A stretch of DNA of 64,000 nucleotides. Source: Amoebidium appalachense (taxonomy: Eukaryota > Ichthyosporea). The DNA lies in contig CAVNZM010000013.1 of NCBI GenBank assembly GCA_963693365.1, positions 124,001 through 188,000 of the forward strand, written 5' to 3'. The position numbers and the translations under genes were made by a program. Below are positions 37,694-60,575 of this stretch, one piece after another. Position 1 is the first letter of the stretch, and each line of letters opens with the position of its first letter. A model generated the notes under the pieces. It worked only from the letters and a program-made list of their open reading frames with translations. It was not told the DNA's origin and did no database searches.

Positions 37694-38311
37694 CTCTTGA
37701 AACCAAAACTCGGCCAGCCGAGCAGCTCAGCGACGGTTGCCGGTGGCCGGCCGGCTCCGGGGATCCGGCGGTTGAACCGTTATTTGAGTGAACTCCGGGG
37801 ATTTTTGTGGCCGTTTTGATGAAATAAGTATCCCTGCTAATCGGAAAGACGGGTGCTGTTAAATCAGAAATACGAAATAGTGGATCATATTTCAACCCCT
37901 GAAACAAGACTGATCTGACTGGGCAAGCAAGCACCCGTATTTGCAAATATAGTAAGTCCGCGAGAATTTGAGCCTCTCTCAACCCGCGGCCGGCGCGGCC
38001 GGCCGGTCGCCACAGATTTCAAGAGAAAGGTTGAAAGCCGATGTTACAAATGAGCTGATTTTAGGAAAAGAAAAATACAAAGCATATTTATTCCTATTTA
38101 TTATTTATTATTTCTAAGTAACTCGCCCGCACAACGTGTAATTAGTTTATTGAACTGATTAGGCAGCCTTGTACGAGAGTAGTGGCTCTGAATGTCGGGC
38201 TTTATGAAGAGACCTTCTATGTTCGTGCACCTTTCCTGCAGCTGTTTACCAATAATACATCAGCTGGTACCGCTGTGCAACCATATAGCATGTTAATGGA
38301 CAAGTTAAAGA
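37694..38311. other. Divergent intergenic region between the two modular loci
   Basis: About 600 bp separating the minus-strand copy from the plus-strand ATG. It contains a GC-rich palindromic stretch around 37988-38010 (GCGGCCGGCGCGGCCGGCC) and a related GGCCGGCCGG at 37747-37756. This is where a shared or bidirectional promoter would lie; no TATA box is obvious. Confidence 0.4.
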
Positions 38312-48429
<10,118 letters not shown>

Positions 48430-49597
48430 TTGTCTAGCTTTTTTTTTTTTTTTTTTTTTTTTTCGGGGGGGGGGGGGGGGGGGAGGGGGGGGGGGGGATC
48501 CAGGGAGGGAGGAGGAGAGGGGGAGGGATGCATGTTTTCTGTTCTCCCTTCTTTGTCCCCGTTTTGACGGGTTGTAGCCAATGGACGAATGCAATTGTAG
48601 TTTTCGTTCCGTATATATGACCACATGCATGAGCATAGTAGGAATGGTCATATAAGCTCGCTAATACTTAACATCCAAAATGTGTAGCGACACGTGTACG
48701 TGGTATGAAATGTTTTTTTTAGATAATGAATTTATTGATATTCTCGTCAAAATAGAGATAATCGAGATATCACAGATATCTCAGCGAAGAAAATGTAAAA
48801 GAAACCTTACTCTCGGATACGGATAGGATAACGACTTAGATAATCATACACCCTAGAAAACTCGTGAAACATTCGGTGATTTAACAGATAGTCAATAGAC
48901 GTAATATCAGGGTTATCTAAATAAGCCAGTCTTCTAACTTCCTGAAATGTTTTCTAGTAAAAAATTAATTTGAATGAACTTCAAGTTTTTTTCCCCCTAT
49001 TTTGTGCCATGTCCTCCCACATGCATGATTCCATGTACATGTACCGAAACGGTGAAGGAGTGTTGTCGACGTCTGCAGCAGAACTGCAGAAATGTGCAGT
49101 GTGACTTGCAGAACTTAACGTTTATCGTCGGATTTCTCCATGGTTTCTTTTTCTGGCAATCGCTCAACTCCGAAAGAAAGAAATGTGAGAGCCCTAGGGA
49201 TATATATTGATAGCATCATATATAGGCAAAACTGCCAATTATGTGCTCAGACTTTAATATATATGGCGCAGATTTGACGTCAAATGTTATAAATGATTTG
49301 GCGCCGTGAAACGCTGAATAGATTTAACAGGTAACTCTATCTTGGAGCTTTTTCTGCACCATATAACATCGGCTGTCTTGATCTAAGAGAATGCCCGAGA
49401 AGCATGTGTGTGCCATAATTACTAAAAACGTTTTAAAATATAAACAAACAGAAGTATAAAAATCGAATTCCAAAGAATGTTGTTCCATGATATGCACAGC
49501 CCATCCGTTCGTTGACCAAATCCCACGCGTGGGCACGGTATACATGAGTGGGCGCATGCACATGTGTGTGTGGTGTACGCGCGCGGGTGTGTGTGTG

Positions 49598-49659
<62 letters not shown>

Positions 49660-49808
49660 GCGTGTGCGTGTGCGTGTGCTGTGCCGCCGGTGTGTGTGTG
49701 TGTGTGTGTGCATGTGCGTGTGCGTGTGCGTGTGTGCGCGCGCACGAGTCTGTGTGTCCATGTGTGTACATAGAAATGTTAAAGGGACACATGGTGGTGG
49801 TGTGGGCT

Positions 49809-49839
<31 letters not shown>

Positions 49840-51326
49840 GGGGGAGGGGGGCACGGTACCTTGCCCCGTATCCATAATGAATGCATGGGTTGTGTACATA
49901 TGATGCCATATTGACGCCGTGGTTTCCTTTGGTCTATCTATCTATTTCGCAGTGATCCGGTTAGCCGGGTATGATTAGCTTGCCACGCTTCCCAATAAAA
50001 AGAGGCACCCTTTCCAGTCGTGTATTACTAATGGCGTGACACCATGAGGGCTTCTGCGCGCTCAAGAAAAACCAGTACCTAATTGTACCTGTAGTGGCGC
50101 TGCCTTGACTTCCTACATGCTTTTTTGTCATGATACCGTAATAATTGTATACCCTGTATGGATTGAAACGGAAGAGAATGGATAGGTGGGTGTTCTTCCT
50201 TGTGTGTGTGTGCGCGCGCACGTGTGTTTTGGGGGGAGGGGGAGGGGGGGGGGGGGGGGGGGGGGGAGGTTGTAAGTGCGGGCTCGCAGTAGATCATTGA
50301 TTAAAACAAAGTGGCACAACTTGAAACATATGTCCATAGAGGGGTGTGTGTGCAGGTGTGTTTGGGGGAGCGGTCAGAATATTAAGTACACATTCACAAC
50401 GGACGACACAATGCAGATTGCAGTGCCCGCATATACACAGTATGCATCATAAAGGTGAGTGACAGAGTACCAGCGGCAATGCCTGACAAGCCAAACACAC
50501 ACACAGTCAAACTGACAGTTGGCCTGTGATGTTCCCACACGCCCAACCATTTTTTTGCGAACCTTTTGTCCTGCACTTGTGAGCTCGTGCGTGCGTTACT
50601 GAGTCCTCCCTCCCCCTTTTTTTCTTTTTTTTTTTTTCTGGTGGTACAAAAATTTAATTTCAAACTGACAGTCAAACTGAGTGCCCCCCCCCCCCCCCGC
50701 CCCAACACAAACACACACACACAGACACAACTGTATTCATCCCCCTCCGCCCCTCCCAAACACACACACACAGACACAACTGTATTCATCCCCCCCCTCA
50801 AACACACACTCACATACACATACGTGTGCCCCCGCGCACGATTAACACTACCACCAAGCTCTCAGGCTGACACACGCATCCATCCACCCACCTATGATAC
50901 TGCCCTTTAGGTTCTGACCAGACTGACGCCCCTCCCGCGACACGTCACGTGCGCCACGAAACCAGAAGCCGGGGGCCCGAAAGATATGCAGGAAAATGAA
51001 AATGTTTTTATTCCCACCTGGGGTTAATGGCTTCTTCATAAGATCTTTCGTTACGATGTATGACTTTTTACATTGCCAATCTTCTTGAATTCTGGTGCGT
51101 CTCTTATCAATCATTTTTTGCAGCAGGCCAATTTTCGGGTTGGCGTCTAATTTAACCCTCCCCCCATCCCATACGCACAACCAAGGACACCACAGTACCA
51201 CTAAATCGATTACTTTCTTCTTTGGAATCACGCAAATACCTTACCATATTAGGGGGGGGGGGGGGAAGAAAGATTACGGTTCCTACTATGGCACAAACTA
51301 TACATGATCTATAAAGCCATTCCTGT
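48430..51326. other. Intergenic region with GT array and C/G tracts
   Basis: T-then-G tract at 48440-48497 after the nucleotidyltransferase stop; unique AT-rich sequence 48570-49480; a GT-rich block at 49560-49745; T-then-G tract 49808-49855; G tract 50225-50265; two ~50-bp tandem units with ACACAACTGTATTCATCC (50716-50800). A possible minus-strand exon at 51022-51150 (KIGLLQKMIDKRRTRIQEDW), ending at a CCAG/GTGGGA donor, is noted but not supported further. Confidence 0.5.
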
Positions 51327-52943
51327 TTAGTGTCCGAGCGACTTGTGCTCAGCGAGGGCTTTGATTGGCCCTTGGAAGTGGTGTCTGGCGGAAATGAACC
51401 AATTGGCACCGGCTATTAAAACGGCGCCAACGGTGACGACAATGGTATAGTTCATGTTCTCAACCGTGACGGGGGCCTCGCCGGGGAGAACCAATAGGCA
51501 TGCGGAGAACGTGAGCCACGTGGCAGCGACGAGCCCGATTGGCTTAGAGAAGGCCCCGAGCGAGAATATCTTGGTGGGGGTGAAGCGGTTGGCAGAGATG
51601 GTCAACCTACACCAGATGGGGAGGGCGTAGGAAATCTGGTAGCCAATGACGGTGAGGGAGGTGATTGCCGCGAACGCCGTGTCGTTGAACATGGGAAGGA
51701 TGAGGAGAATGGTGCCACCATAGAAGACGAGGAGAATGGAGTTAATGGGGATGGAGTTGAACGACACCTTTGAAACCCACGACGAGAATGGGAGACCACC
51801 ATCACGGCCCATTGCGAAGGCAATGCGTGACGTCACGGTCATGGAACTGACGCCGGCAAAGTAGAGGTTGATGACGAGAATCCATGTTGCGATGAGAGCG
51901 CCCGTCTTGCCAAGCGTGTCGTAGTACACCTGGATGGTGGCACCAAGACCTTGCTCATCCTCCAGCAGCTTGTCGAAATCGGCAATGCCAAACAGAAGAC
52001 CGAACAGGTAGAAAAACCCGAAGACGGACGAACACAGGCAGCAATAAACGATGCCCATTGACGCGGACTTTGACGCGTTCTTGGTTTCCTCGGCGAGATG
52101 CGCACCGGCTTCGTAGCCGGACATGGAATAGGTGGGAACAAGCACACCGAGAAGAATCGCAAGGCCAAACGAGTTGAAACCGGTCCCGTCGTATGTCTTC
52201 GTGAAGACGAACTCTGGTGATGCACGCTCCGGGGCAGCAACAATAATGGCAAGAGCGATGCCAAATGCTGACAGAAGCTGGAACGTGACCGAGGCAATGT
52301 ACATGTACCCTTGCTGGCCAATTTTCAGCACATTCACAACGACAAACGTAGCTTGTGCAATCATGGCAACACCTGCCGTCATCTTTTGCGACAGACCCTC
52401 TCCTCCGCCCACAACCAACGCACTGCTCAACATGCTGGCGAATCCGTACGCAAACGCCGAACATCCAGCAAGGTTACCGAGAAAGTTGAACCAACCATCG
52501 ATGTAGCTGGCAATGGCACAATACTTTGGCCCGGCTAAGACACCTGCCCAATGATAAACAGAGCCTGCCGAGGGATACTTGGAACAAATCTCGGCGAGGG
52601 CAAGGCCGGTAAAGAGGGTCATAATACCGGAGATAAACCATGTGTATACCATTGCAGCTGGCCCGCCATTGTACAAACCGAGATCGAACGTGGCGCTTAA
52701 ACTGGAAAGAACATTGACACTGGTGAAACAAAAGGCAAAGGACATAAACCCGTTAAATCCGCGGTTAAGCTCTTGCTTGTATCCCATCTGCTCCAATATG
52801 GCATCGTCTGTATCGATGGATGAACCTTCATTTTCGGTGTTGACGCCAAGGGCCCCGTGGCCGGGGGACCCCACAAAGCCCTCCTCCGCCTTCTTCTCGG
52901 CTACACTACTAGTGTCTTGATCCCTGTAGATGTTTGCAGACAT
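51327..52943 (-). CDS. APC-superfamily amino-acid permease
   Basis: A single exon of 538 codons from the ATG at 52943. About twelve hydrophobic segments follow an acidic N-terminus. Signature stretches include NRGFNGFMSFAFCFTSVNVL, LALAEICSKYPSAGSVYHWA, GWFNFLGNLAG, MSGYEAGAHLAEETKNAS and RIAFAMGRDGGLPFSSWV. These match the amino acid/choline transporter branch of the APC family (GABA and choline permeases of fungi and relatives). It probably imports an amino acid or GABA at the plasma or vacuolar membrane; the substrate cannot be told. It stands alone, with tandem repeats immediately before the start. Confidence 0.85.
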   Translation of the reverse strand: MSANIYRDQDTSSVAEKKAEEGFVGSPGHGALGVNTENEGSSIDTDDAILEQMGYKQELNRGFNGFMSFAFCFTSVNVLSSLSATFDLGLYNGGPAAMVYTWFISGIMTLFTGLALAEICSKYPSAGSVYHWAGVLAGPKYCAIASYIDGWFNFLGNLAGCSAFAYGFASMLSSALVVGGGEGLSQKMTAGVAMIAQATFVVVNVLKIGQQGYMYIASVTFQLLSAFGIALAIIVAAPERASPEFVFTKTYDGTGFNSFGLAILLGVLVPTYSMSGYEAGAHLAEETKNASKSASMGIVYCCLCSSVFGFFYLFGLLFGIADFDKLLEDEQGLGATIQVYYDTLGKTGALIATWILVINLYFAGVSSMTVTSRIAFAMGRDGGLPFSSWVSKVSFNSIPINSILLVFYGGTILLILPMFNDTAFAAITSLTVIGYQISYALPIWCRLTISANRFTPTKIFSLGAFSKPIGLVAATWLTFSACLLVLPGEAPVTVENMNYTIVVTVGAVLIAGANWFISARHHFQGPIKALAEHKSLGH

Positions 52944-52962
52944 TTTCAAAGAAGCTACTTAC

Positions 52963-53058
52963 GCCAAAAAGGCTTTCAAGGGATATTCCAAAAAGGCTTT
53001 CAAGGGATACGCCAAAAAGGCTTTCAAGGGATACGCCAAAAAGGCTTTCAGGGGATGC
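52963..53058. repeat. 24-bp tandem repeat, four copies
   Basis: Unit GCCAAAAAGGCTTTCAAGGG plus ATAC/ATAT/ATGC, exactly four contiguous 24-bp copies, ending 20 bp before the permease start codon. As 24 is a multiple of three it would encode an 8-residue repeat if translated, but no ATG opens that frame. Confidence 0.9.
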
Positions 53059-53079
53059 TAAACTAGGTATCAGGCCCGG

Positions 53080-53177
53080 CACACGGCGCGCGCCCCCCGC
53101 TAAGGGAGTAAGAATGAGCGAAAACAACCACACGGCGCGCGCCCCCCGCTAAGGGAGTAAGAATGAGCGAAAACAAC
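53080..53177. repeat. 49-bp direct tandem duplication
   Basis: Two identical copies, 53080-53128 and 53129-53177, starting CACACGGCGCGCGCCCCCCG and ending GAGCGAAAACAAC. They lie 137-235 bp upstream of the permease ATG. Confidence 0.95.
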
Positions 53178-55927
53178 GAGCTTGGAGAGTGCCTGCACAA
53201 AGTGAAGAGTGACTTGGGAGTTTATTTTTTATGTACTGGGCTTGCGAAACGACAACAATCTTGTAAACCTATCCGTATACTCAAATTGTAAATTGCCGAA
53301 GACCAATTCGGAAAGAGTGGGCATTTAATATATATTGGTATTCTTGGGACACCAGGATAACGTTGTTTTATTTGGAAAGAGTGGTTAAAAAACCAAAAAG
53401 CAGAAAATGAATTCTGTGAGACTGTAGGGTGTTTGTGACTTATTAGCACTGTAAACCTCAGGTTAACATTTGAATACTTCACTGGTGTAGGAGATACTTT
53501 CTGTGAAAGTTGGTAATACAGCGGAGCATGTGCCTGAACAGCTGGTGACCGGCGGCTGACCGCTTTCAATGATATGATTGGGCAACGCAATCCCCTATAT
53601 CGGCCCCACAATAACAATACCTTTACAAGTTCCAAGTAGATATTTCATCTGTTATCATAATAAGCTCGATGTTTTTTTACAGCCTGTAGTTACCCAAAAA
53701 ATATGTAAAAGTAGACTAAATGTTTTCGCTGGTTTATTTTCTCGTCCCGTTTTTAATATCTTGAGACTAGTTAAACGAGATCATAAATTTTACCAAAGCA
53801 ACAAAACGGGGTCTATATATTTTTCAATTAGGAGTCTTGCCCACATCACAAGGGTTTCTTTAAACTGGGTCCAAACCGGTTTTTGAGAAGGGGGCAAATA
53901 TCATGAAATATTTGGGTGAAGATACTCAGCTGAAAATGGGAGTGGATAAGTCAAAAGCTTTATTGTTATATAGAGTTTGTACAGTGGTGTTTTGGAAAGA
54001 AAATCTGCATGATATTAGTGCAAAATAAAAATCAGAATCAATGTTGCTGCGTATGAGTAGTTGGACAGGTGTTGAGGACCAATCATCTATTTGATACGCA
54101 CTACCGTAGCGATTAGAATCAAAATAGCTGGTCGCAGCACCCACAGGATGTTCAAGGCAAACTTGAGCAAGCAAACTTCAAGTGTACGAAATCAAAGGAT
54201 AAAGTACAAACTGCAAAAATGAGAAACAATCTAATGGACACAATGACAGTTGTTGGTGCATAGAAGGCGTTCTATTTTCCTTGCATGATGATTCGACCCC
54301 TGCTCCTTGTTGACGGCAATATCTTTGCATGATTGAGATCCAATGAGACGATGCTTGCTCTCACATGTACACGTGCTCACTGCGGATCTGATTCTTAAAA
54401 GTGTTCACTGCGAAAGTTGGGGGTTTACACACTTGTTATTGCGTGGACACTGCCGGAGGGCGGAGGCCCAGCCACATTCGACGGCCTACTGCGTTTTCCA
54501 GCACAACCAATCAAATGCAGCCAGTGGTGACATATGTACATGCTAGGCAACAATGAGCGCCATCGTAGTATCTGACACCCCTATTACACATTATGGGTAA
54601 GCAGAGGCTAGCATCGGTAGCTCCGAAAGAAAGTTAAGGCACCGGATCACAATATCATACTGTGCACCATTAATAAGGTGATCTAGGATAGTCATCTTAA
54701 AACGGATATATTGAGGAAGAGAGGAAGAAAAGAGAATAAAACCGTCAATAACCTCCGGTTCTAATACATTAGCTAACAGGTTGCATTTTGTCGGACGTTG
54801 CGGTGACACTTTTACAAGTATAATACGCTTAATTTACCCCTTTTTGCCCTCCTCCGGGCAAAAATGCGGATATAACGGTATTATATACTTTCTGTTATAA
54901 TACGTAATAATACCGCTGATATCTACATATACAGCTTCTCATCTCTCCCCCTTTCTCTCTCTCCCCTCTCCCTCTCACTCTCCCTCTCTCCCTCCCTCGC
55001 TCTCCCCTTCTCACTCCCTCCCCGGGCCTTCTCCCACGGTCTCGTCCCCCCCCCCCCCCCGCCGTCTCTCTCTCTTCTCTCCCGCTCTCTCCCCCCCCCC
55101 CCCCCCTCTCCTCTCGCCTTCCTCTCTTCCTTTCCTCGCTTCCTCTTGCCCTTCCCCCTATTTCTTCCTCCCTCCCCCCCCTCCCCCCCCCCCCCCTCCC
55201 CCCAACCTTTCAATCAGGCTTTCCTCCCGCCCTCCCTAACTCCGTCAGTCCGTCCCTTTCCCCTCCTCCACCTTTCCCTCTTTCCTATCTGTGTAACACA
55301 CTCTCTCGGCCACTCTTTCCTTACTCTTTCTCGTTCCCCCTCTAGATGTCTCTCCTCTCTGTCCCTCTTTTTCTCTCACTCTCACTCAATATTTCTATTC
55401 CGATCTCAGTGTGTCTCTCGAGTCTATGAGCGACTCCCTCCATCCCCCCACAGCATGGGTTGGGAACCACGCGCGAGAGGTTAAAGAGTCGAAACCCATG
55501 CTTTTGTGGAGGCATAGGAACCCCCTGATGATGGGCTCTGTTCAAGTGTCTTCTGCCTGCACGCTAAAATTTCTTGATTTTGGATTTCCCACCTTTGTGA
55601 CGCTTTGTTGTTGCTCTTTGTTGTGTCCTCCATATTTCCAACCGTCTAACGCATACATCACCCCCCCCCCCCCCCCCCCCCCTCAACCCCCCCCTCCACC
55701 ACCACCACCCACCCACCCACCCACCCACCCACCAACCCTCCTCCCGGCACCCCCAGAATTTTTCCCCTTAGGTTCAGGTCCCTCTCTCCGCTCCTAAATC
55801 CCGACGTGCTTTTTTGGCGCTGTAGATATTCTACCCTCCCCCTCCCGTCCCCCCTCCTCCCTCCCCAGCCCTACGTACAGCGACAGGGCTTCTGAGAATT
55901 CTGGCACGAGGCTCTCTATAAGCCTTC

Positions 55928-55975
<48 letters not shown>

Positions 55976-57216
55976 GCTCTCTCTTGGTCAGCAATCAGGA
56001 TGCTCCGAGCTCTTATCGCACAGAATCTTTCTCTCCCCCACTCCTAGCTAGCACTGCCAGGCTCTTGCTGGCCGTGCTCTTCGACTGCCACAAACCTTTC
56101 GAACACTTTTCGCGGCTTCGCACCACCGTTGGATAATCCACTCACTGACTAGTCTTAGCCGGACAAGCTCTGTGTTATCGCAGAGCGAGAGATTCTTAGG
56201 CTTCTGCTTTGCAATGATCTTGACGTAAAGGATGCCTTATCTCGAGTGTATTCTGAGGATCTGGGTACACAGCGTTGCCCTGTCCACAGTTAGCAACTGT
56301 ACCGTTGGACGAATCATTCAAGTTGAAAGCTTTGGCAGGGTAACAAGTTCGAAGAGTGTAGAAGTTCCCTCTCCGCTCCGCTGAGGCTCTCTCTCCCACC
56401 CTCTCCATTACTCCCTCCCTCCCTCTCTCCCGGAGGATCCCCCCTCCCCTCCCCCCCATACTCTCTCTCTCTGTCTCCCTCTCCCCGGCCTCCCTCCTTG
56501 CCCCCCCTCCCTCTCTCCCTTCCCCCCCCCCCCCCCGCTTTCTCTCTATCTCTCCCCCCCCCCCCCCCCCCCCCCCCCCCAACAGGCTCTCTCTCGCTCT
56601 CCCTCTCCTCTCTCAGACTCTCGCTCGTTCGCTTGATTAATATTGCTTTCGTTCCCGTTCTCGCTTTCGCGCGCTCGCTTGCTCATTCACGCCACCCCCA
56701 TCCCCCCCCCCCCCCCCCCCGTCCCCCCCCCCCCCCCCCCACACACACACGCACACACACACCGCCCCCCCCCCCCCCCCCCCCTCCATGCGGCCTCTCG
56801 GGCCCTCGGCCCCACCGTGGGGCCACCCCCCAGGCACGCGCTATAACGATGACGTCATAAAGAGCAACAAATGAACCGCTCATAAATATGGTGTCGAAAC
56901 TTTCCAGGAAAAGCCCCCATTTTTATCTTGAGAAATTTTCAAAGTCACGATTTTCAGCATGTGCAATCTTGACCCGTTCCGTGATAGCGCAAACATGCCA
57001 CGACTGCTGACTTTGACTCGGCCGATGATCATGACGACCCCGTATTACTGACGAGTCTGACGAGTCTCGAGGAAGAAGTTGGAAAAAACCATCTCTTTTT
57101 CGTATTTGGCCTTTTGTGTTTCCTAACCTAAAGCTTCTTCGCGGTTTTTGTCCTCTTTATCTGCCAACACCGCTTGCTGAGAGACAGTCAGACTACAAAC
57201 CCATTACAAACAGAAA
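53178..57216. other. Intergenic region, no gene seen
   Basis: 53200-54940 is unique AT-rich DNA. Two neighbouring perfect hairpins lie at 54841-54864 (stem TTTTTGCCC) and 54876-54915 (stem CGGTATTAT). 54940-55400 is CT-rich; 55660-55740 has C tracts and CCA/CCCA repeats; 56400-56790 has C tracts with a short CA run. 56870-57216 is the likely promoter and 5' leader of the BOLA3-like gene, without clear motifs. Confidence 0.5.
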
Positions 57217-59202
57217 ATGTCGTTGGCATCCATGTTTAGAAGCTCCACGGTTGGGCTCCAGCTGTTCAAGCAAAGCATGTTGTTGCCTAGTCGCCAGGTA
57301 TGTGTCAACTATTTCAGGCATGGAGTTGGGGTTTTTGCTTGGCCTTTATGCTTGGAGAAGGTCACGGGGGAGCAGCATTGGTGGGAGGGTGGGTGGAGGA
57401 GAGGGGGTGGAGGGGGGGGGGGGGGGGGGGGGGGCTTTGGGTTTTGGGGAAGTGGGGGGCGGGGGGGAGTGAGTGGGGAGGGAGGAAGGGGATGAGAAGA
57501 GGGTAGAGTTGTAGTATCTTTAGCAATCGAGGGAGTAAGCAGTGAGATTTCCTTAGACGTGCTGTCGGAGAAGTAACTTTGGGTGGATGCCTCTGCAGGA
57601 AAGTTTACGGAGATGGGTTAGTGGCAAGAGGTGTATAGTGTTATGTGGACCGCTGGGTGAGAAATGGTGGTGGTGGTGGTGGTGTGTGTGTGTGTGTGTT
57701 TGTGTGTTTGTTGGGGGGGGGGGGGGGGGGGGGGGAGGGGGGAGGGGAAGGGGAAGCAGTGTGATGGCTGCTTTTCTCTAGACATGTTGTTGGAGTGAAT
57801 TTTGGTGTTTAAGCTTTAACAGTCAGCAGGCTAAGGGGAGGGCATGGGGCTGGTGGTGTGTGTGTGGGGGGGGAGGGGGGAGGGAGAGGTGTTTTTTTTT
57901 TTTTTTTTTTTTTTTTTGGGGGGGGGGGGGATGGAGGGGGAGAGGGTGGAGGGGGAGGGAAGAAGGAGCAGGAGGTGGGGAAAGCGGGCTGGAAATACAT
58001 GTCTCTGTGTGTGTGTGTGGTGTTGTTGGTTGGTTGGGGGAGGGGGAGGGGGGGGGGGGGGGGGGGGGGGGGGTTGGGGAGGAGGCAGGAGAAGGCGGAG
58101 GATGCTTATGTAAGAGTCGTCGGGTTCCTTGTAGACATGCGCCTTTTGCGAGAGCTTACGGCATATCAGATGTTGGCCTGCAACACTTCCATTGTAAAAA
58201 GGATTGTTGCTCACTCCAGTTCCTTCCTCCTCCCTCCCCCCTCCCCCCGCCCTCCACCTCTTTTTTATCTTCCCTCCTAGTTATCCAGATACTATTTTTG
58301 GAGATTAACTTTGACATTTTTTTTTTCTCGCTTCTCAAGTTCCAAAGCACGGCACCTTTGCGATTGAGTGCTGGAGAGCAGCAGATTTACGACCGGTTGA
58401 AGAAGGAACTTGACCCCACAGAAATTCAGGTCGCTGACATATCAGGTGGGTTTTTTTTTTTGGTTTTTTTTTTGGGGGGGGGGGGGGGGGGAGGGAGGGA
58501 AGGGGGGGGGAAGGGGGGGGGGGGGGGAGGGAGGGAGGGAGGGGAGGGCGGGGAAGGGGAGGACGGTGTCTTTGTGTGGAGTGGGGGGGATGGGAGTTAC
58601 CTTGTGTGTTTTAGTGTGAGCATGTGGGGATGGTAGTCGAGGAGGGGGGGAGGGGAGGGGGGGGGGGGGGGGGGGGGGGGGGCTGGTTTTTTGATTCTAT
58701 TTTATTTTATTTTTGTTGTTTTTTTTTTGGTGGTGGTGGTGGTGGGGGGGGGGGGGGGGGGGGGGAGGGGGGCAGGGGATTCGCTTGAGCTGGAAAGAAG
58801 GGGGGGGGGGGGGGGGGGGAGGGGGGGGGGGGGGCTGGAGTGGGGAGGTGGGGGGGGGGGGGGGGGGAGAAACCCCTGTGGACAGAAAAAGTAAAATGGG
58901 GGGGAGGGGGGATCTTTGTGGACAGAAAATGAAAAATACACCTCGGGGGGGGGGGGGGGGGGGGGGAGGGGGGCGGGGGGGGCCAAAGGGAGGGATCTCT
59001 TGGTATGGAAAAGATCTTTGAGATGGTGCAAGGGCAGTGCAAAAAAAAAAAAAATTCCTGGCCGGAAAACCGAAATATCAGGATTGTTTTTGTTTTTTGG
59101 CCCTGTGATGGTCTGGCTGATGTCTTGTTATTTGGGGCTATTTGATAGGTGGCTGTGGTGCTTCATATCACGTTTATGTGGCTTCCCCAAAGTTCAAAGG
59201 TG

Positions 59203-59272
<70 letters not shown>

Positions 59273-59302
59273 ACACGCGTGCATGCGTGCGCGCCCGCCG
59301 CG

Positions 59303-59368
<66 letters not shown>

Positions 59369-59772
59369 ACTGCTCCGCGTCGAAGGATGGCGAGTGTGTA
59401 TGATGCATACCCTTTTTGTATGTGGTGCGCTATCTGCATTGTGTTTTGCGTGGTGGATGTGTAATTTGCACTCTTTAACACATGCCCCCTCCCCCCCCCC
59501 CCCCCCCCCCGGGGGGCTGCGGGCCGGCCCTCTTCACCGACCCTTTTGCCCTCGCCCGTGCCCGCCTCCTGTGTCATTTTACAGAACCGAATGATGTTAA
59601 TCGACACGCATGTTCTGCCTTTATAACTGTTCTGATTTCTCGGCTTCTTTATTTTTTATTTTATTTCATTTTATTTTTTTTATTTATTTTTTTTTTTTGG
59701 GGGGGGGGGGGAAGATATGAGTGTGTGTGTTTGTCTCTCTCTCTGAGTATGTGTGTTTGTCTCTCTCTCTGT

Positions 59773-59828
<56 letters not shown>

Positions 59829-59995
59829 TTCATATCTTTGCATCCACGATGACCGGACTGCAATGCGTGAGACATTAATGTTGACGAAACGAAAAGAAAC
59901 AAATCATTACCATTCCCTTTGCAGGCCTGTCCATGCTGAAGCAGCACCAGTTGGTCAACACGGTGCTTAAGGAAGAACTAAAGGCATGTTGAATC

Positions 59996-60026
<31 letters not shown>

Positions 60027-60411
60027 AAAAAAAAAAGAAAAGAAAGAAAGAAAAAAAAAAAAAAAAAAAGAAAAGGAAGAGAGACAGAAAGGGGGGGAAA
60101 AAAAGAAGAAGAAGAAGAAGAAGAAGAAGACGAAGAGGGGGAGAGAGAGAGAGGGAGAGGGAGGGAGGGAGAGAGGGGGAGACAGAGAGAGTAGAGGAGA
60201 GAAAAAGGAAAGGAAAGGAAGAGGAAGTGGAAGCAAAGAAAAACAACAAAAACAAATGCAAAAAGCCCCCCCCCCCCTCCCCCCCCCCCCCCCCCCCGCG
60301 CACCACCCCACCCCGCTCCGCCCTCCTCCCCCCCCCCCCCCCCCCCCTTTGTCTGCCCGCCTGCTGTCGCTGCCTGCCTTTTTCTTTCTTTCTTTCTTTC
60401 TTTCTTTTTTC

Positions 60412-60477
<66 letters not shown>

Positions 60478-60509
60478 GGGAGGGGGGGGGGGGGGATGTT
60501 GATGACAAG

Positions 60510-60575
<66 letters not shown>

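Noticed and set aside
51022-51150. Minus-strand exon-like segment below the permease
   Set aside because: It has a good donor but no convincing partner exon; it may be permease 3' UTR, so it is noted only within the intergenic entry.
52909-53133. Upstream open frame overlapping the permease start
   Set aside because: It has no ATG; it is open mainly because the 24-bp repeat lacks stops in that frame.
55888-55905. GAATTCTGGCACGAGG resembling a cDNA cloning adaptor; a similar GAATTCTGGCACG occurs at 38710
   Set aside because: It has an extra T compared with the usual adaptor, no vector sequence adjoins it, and a short match like this can occur by chance.
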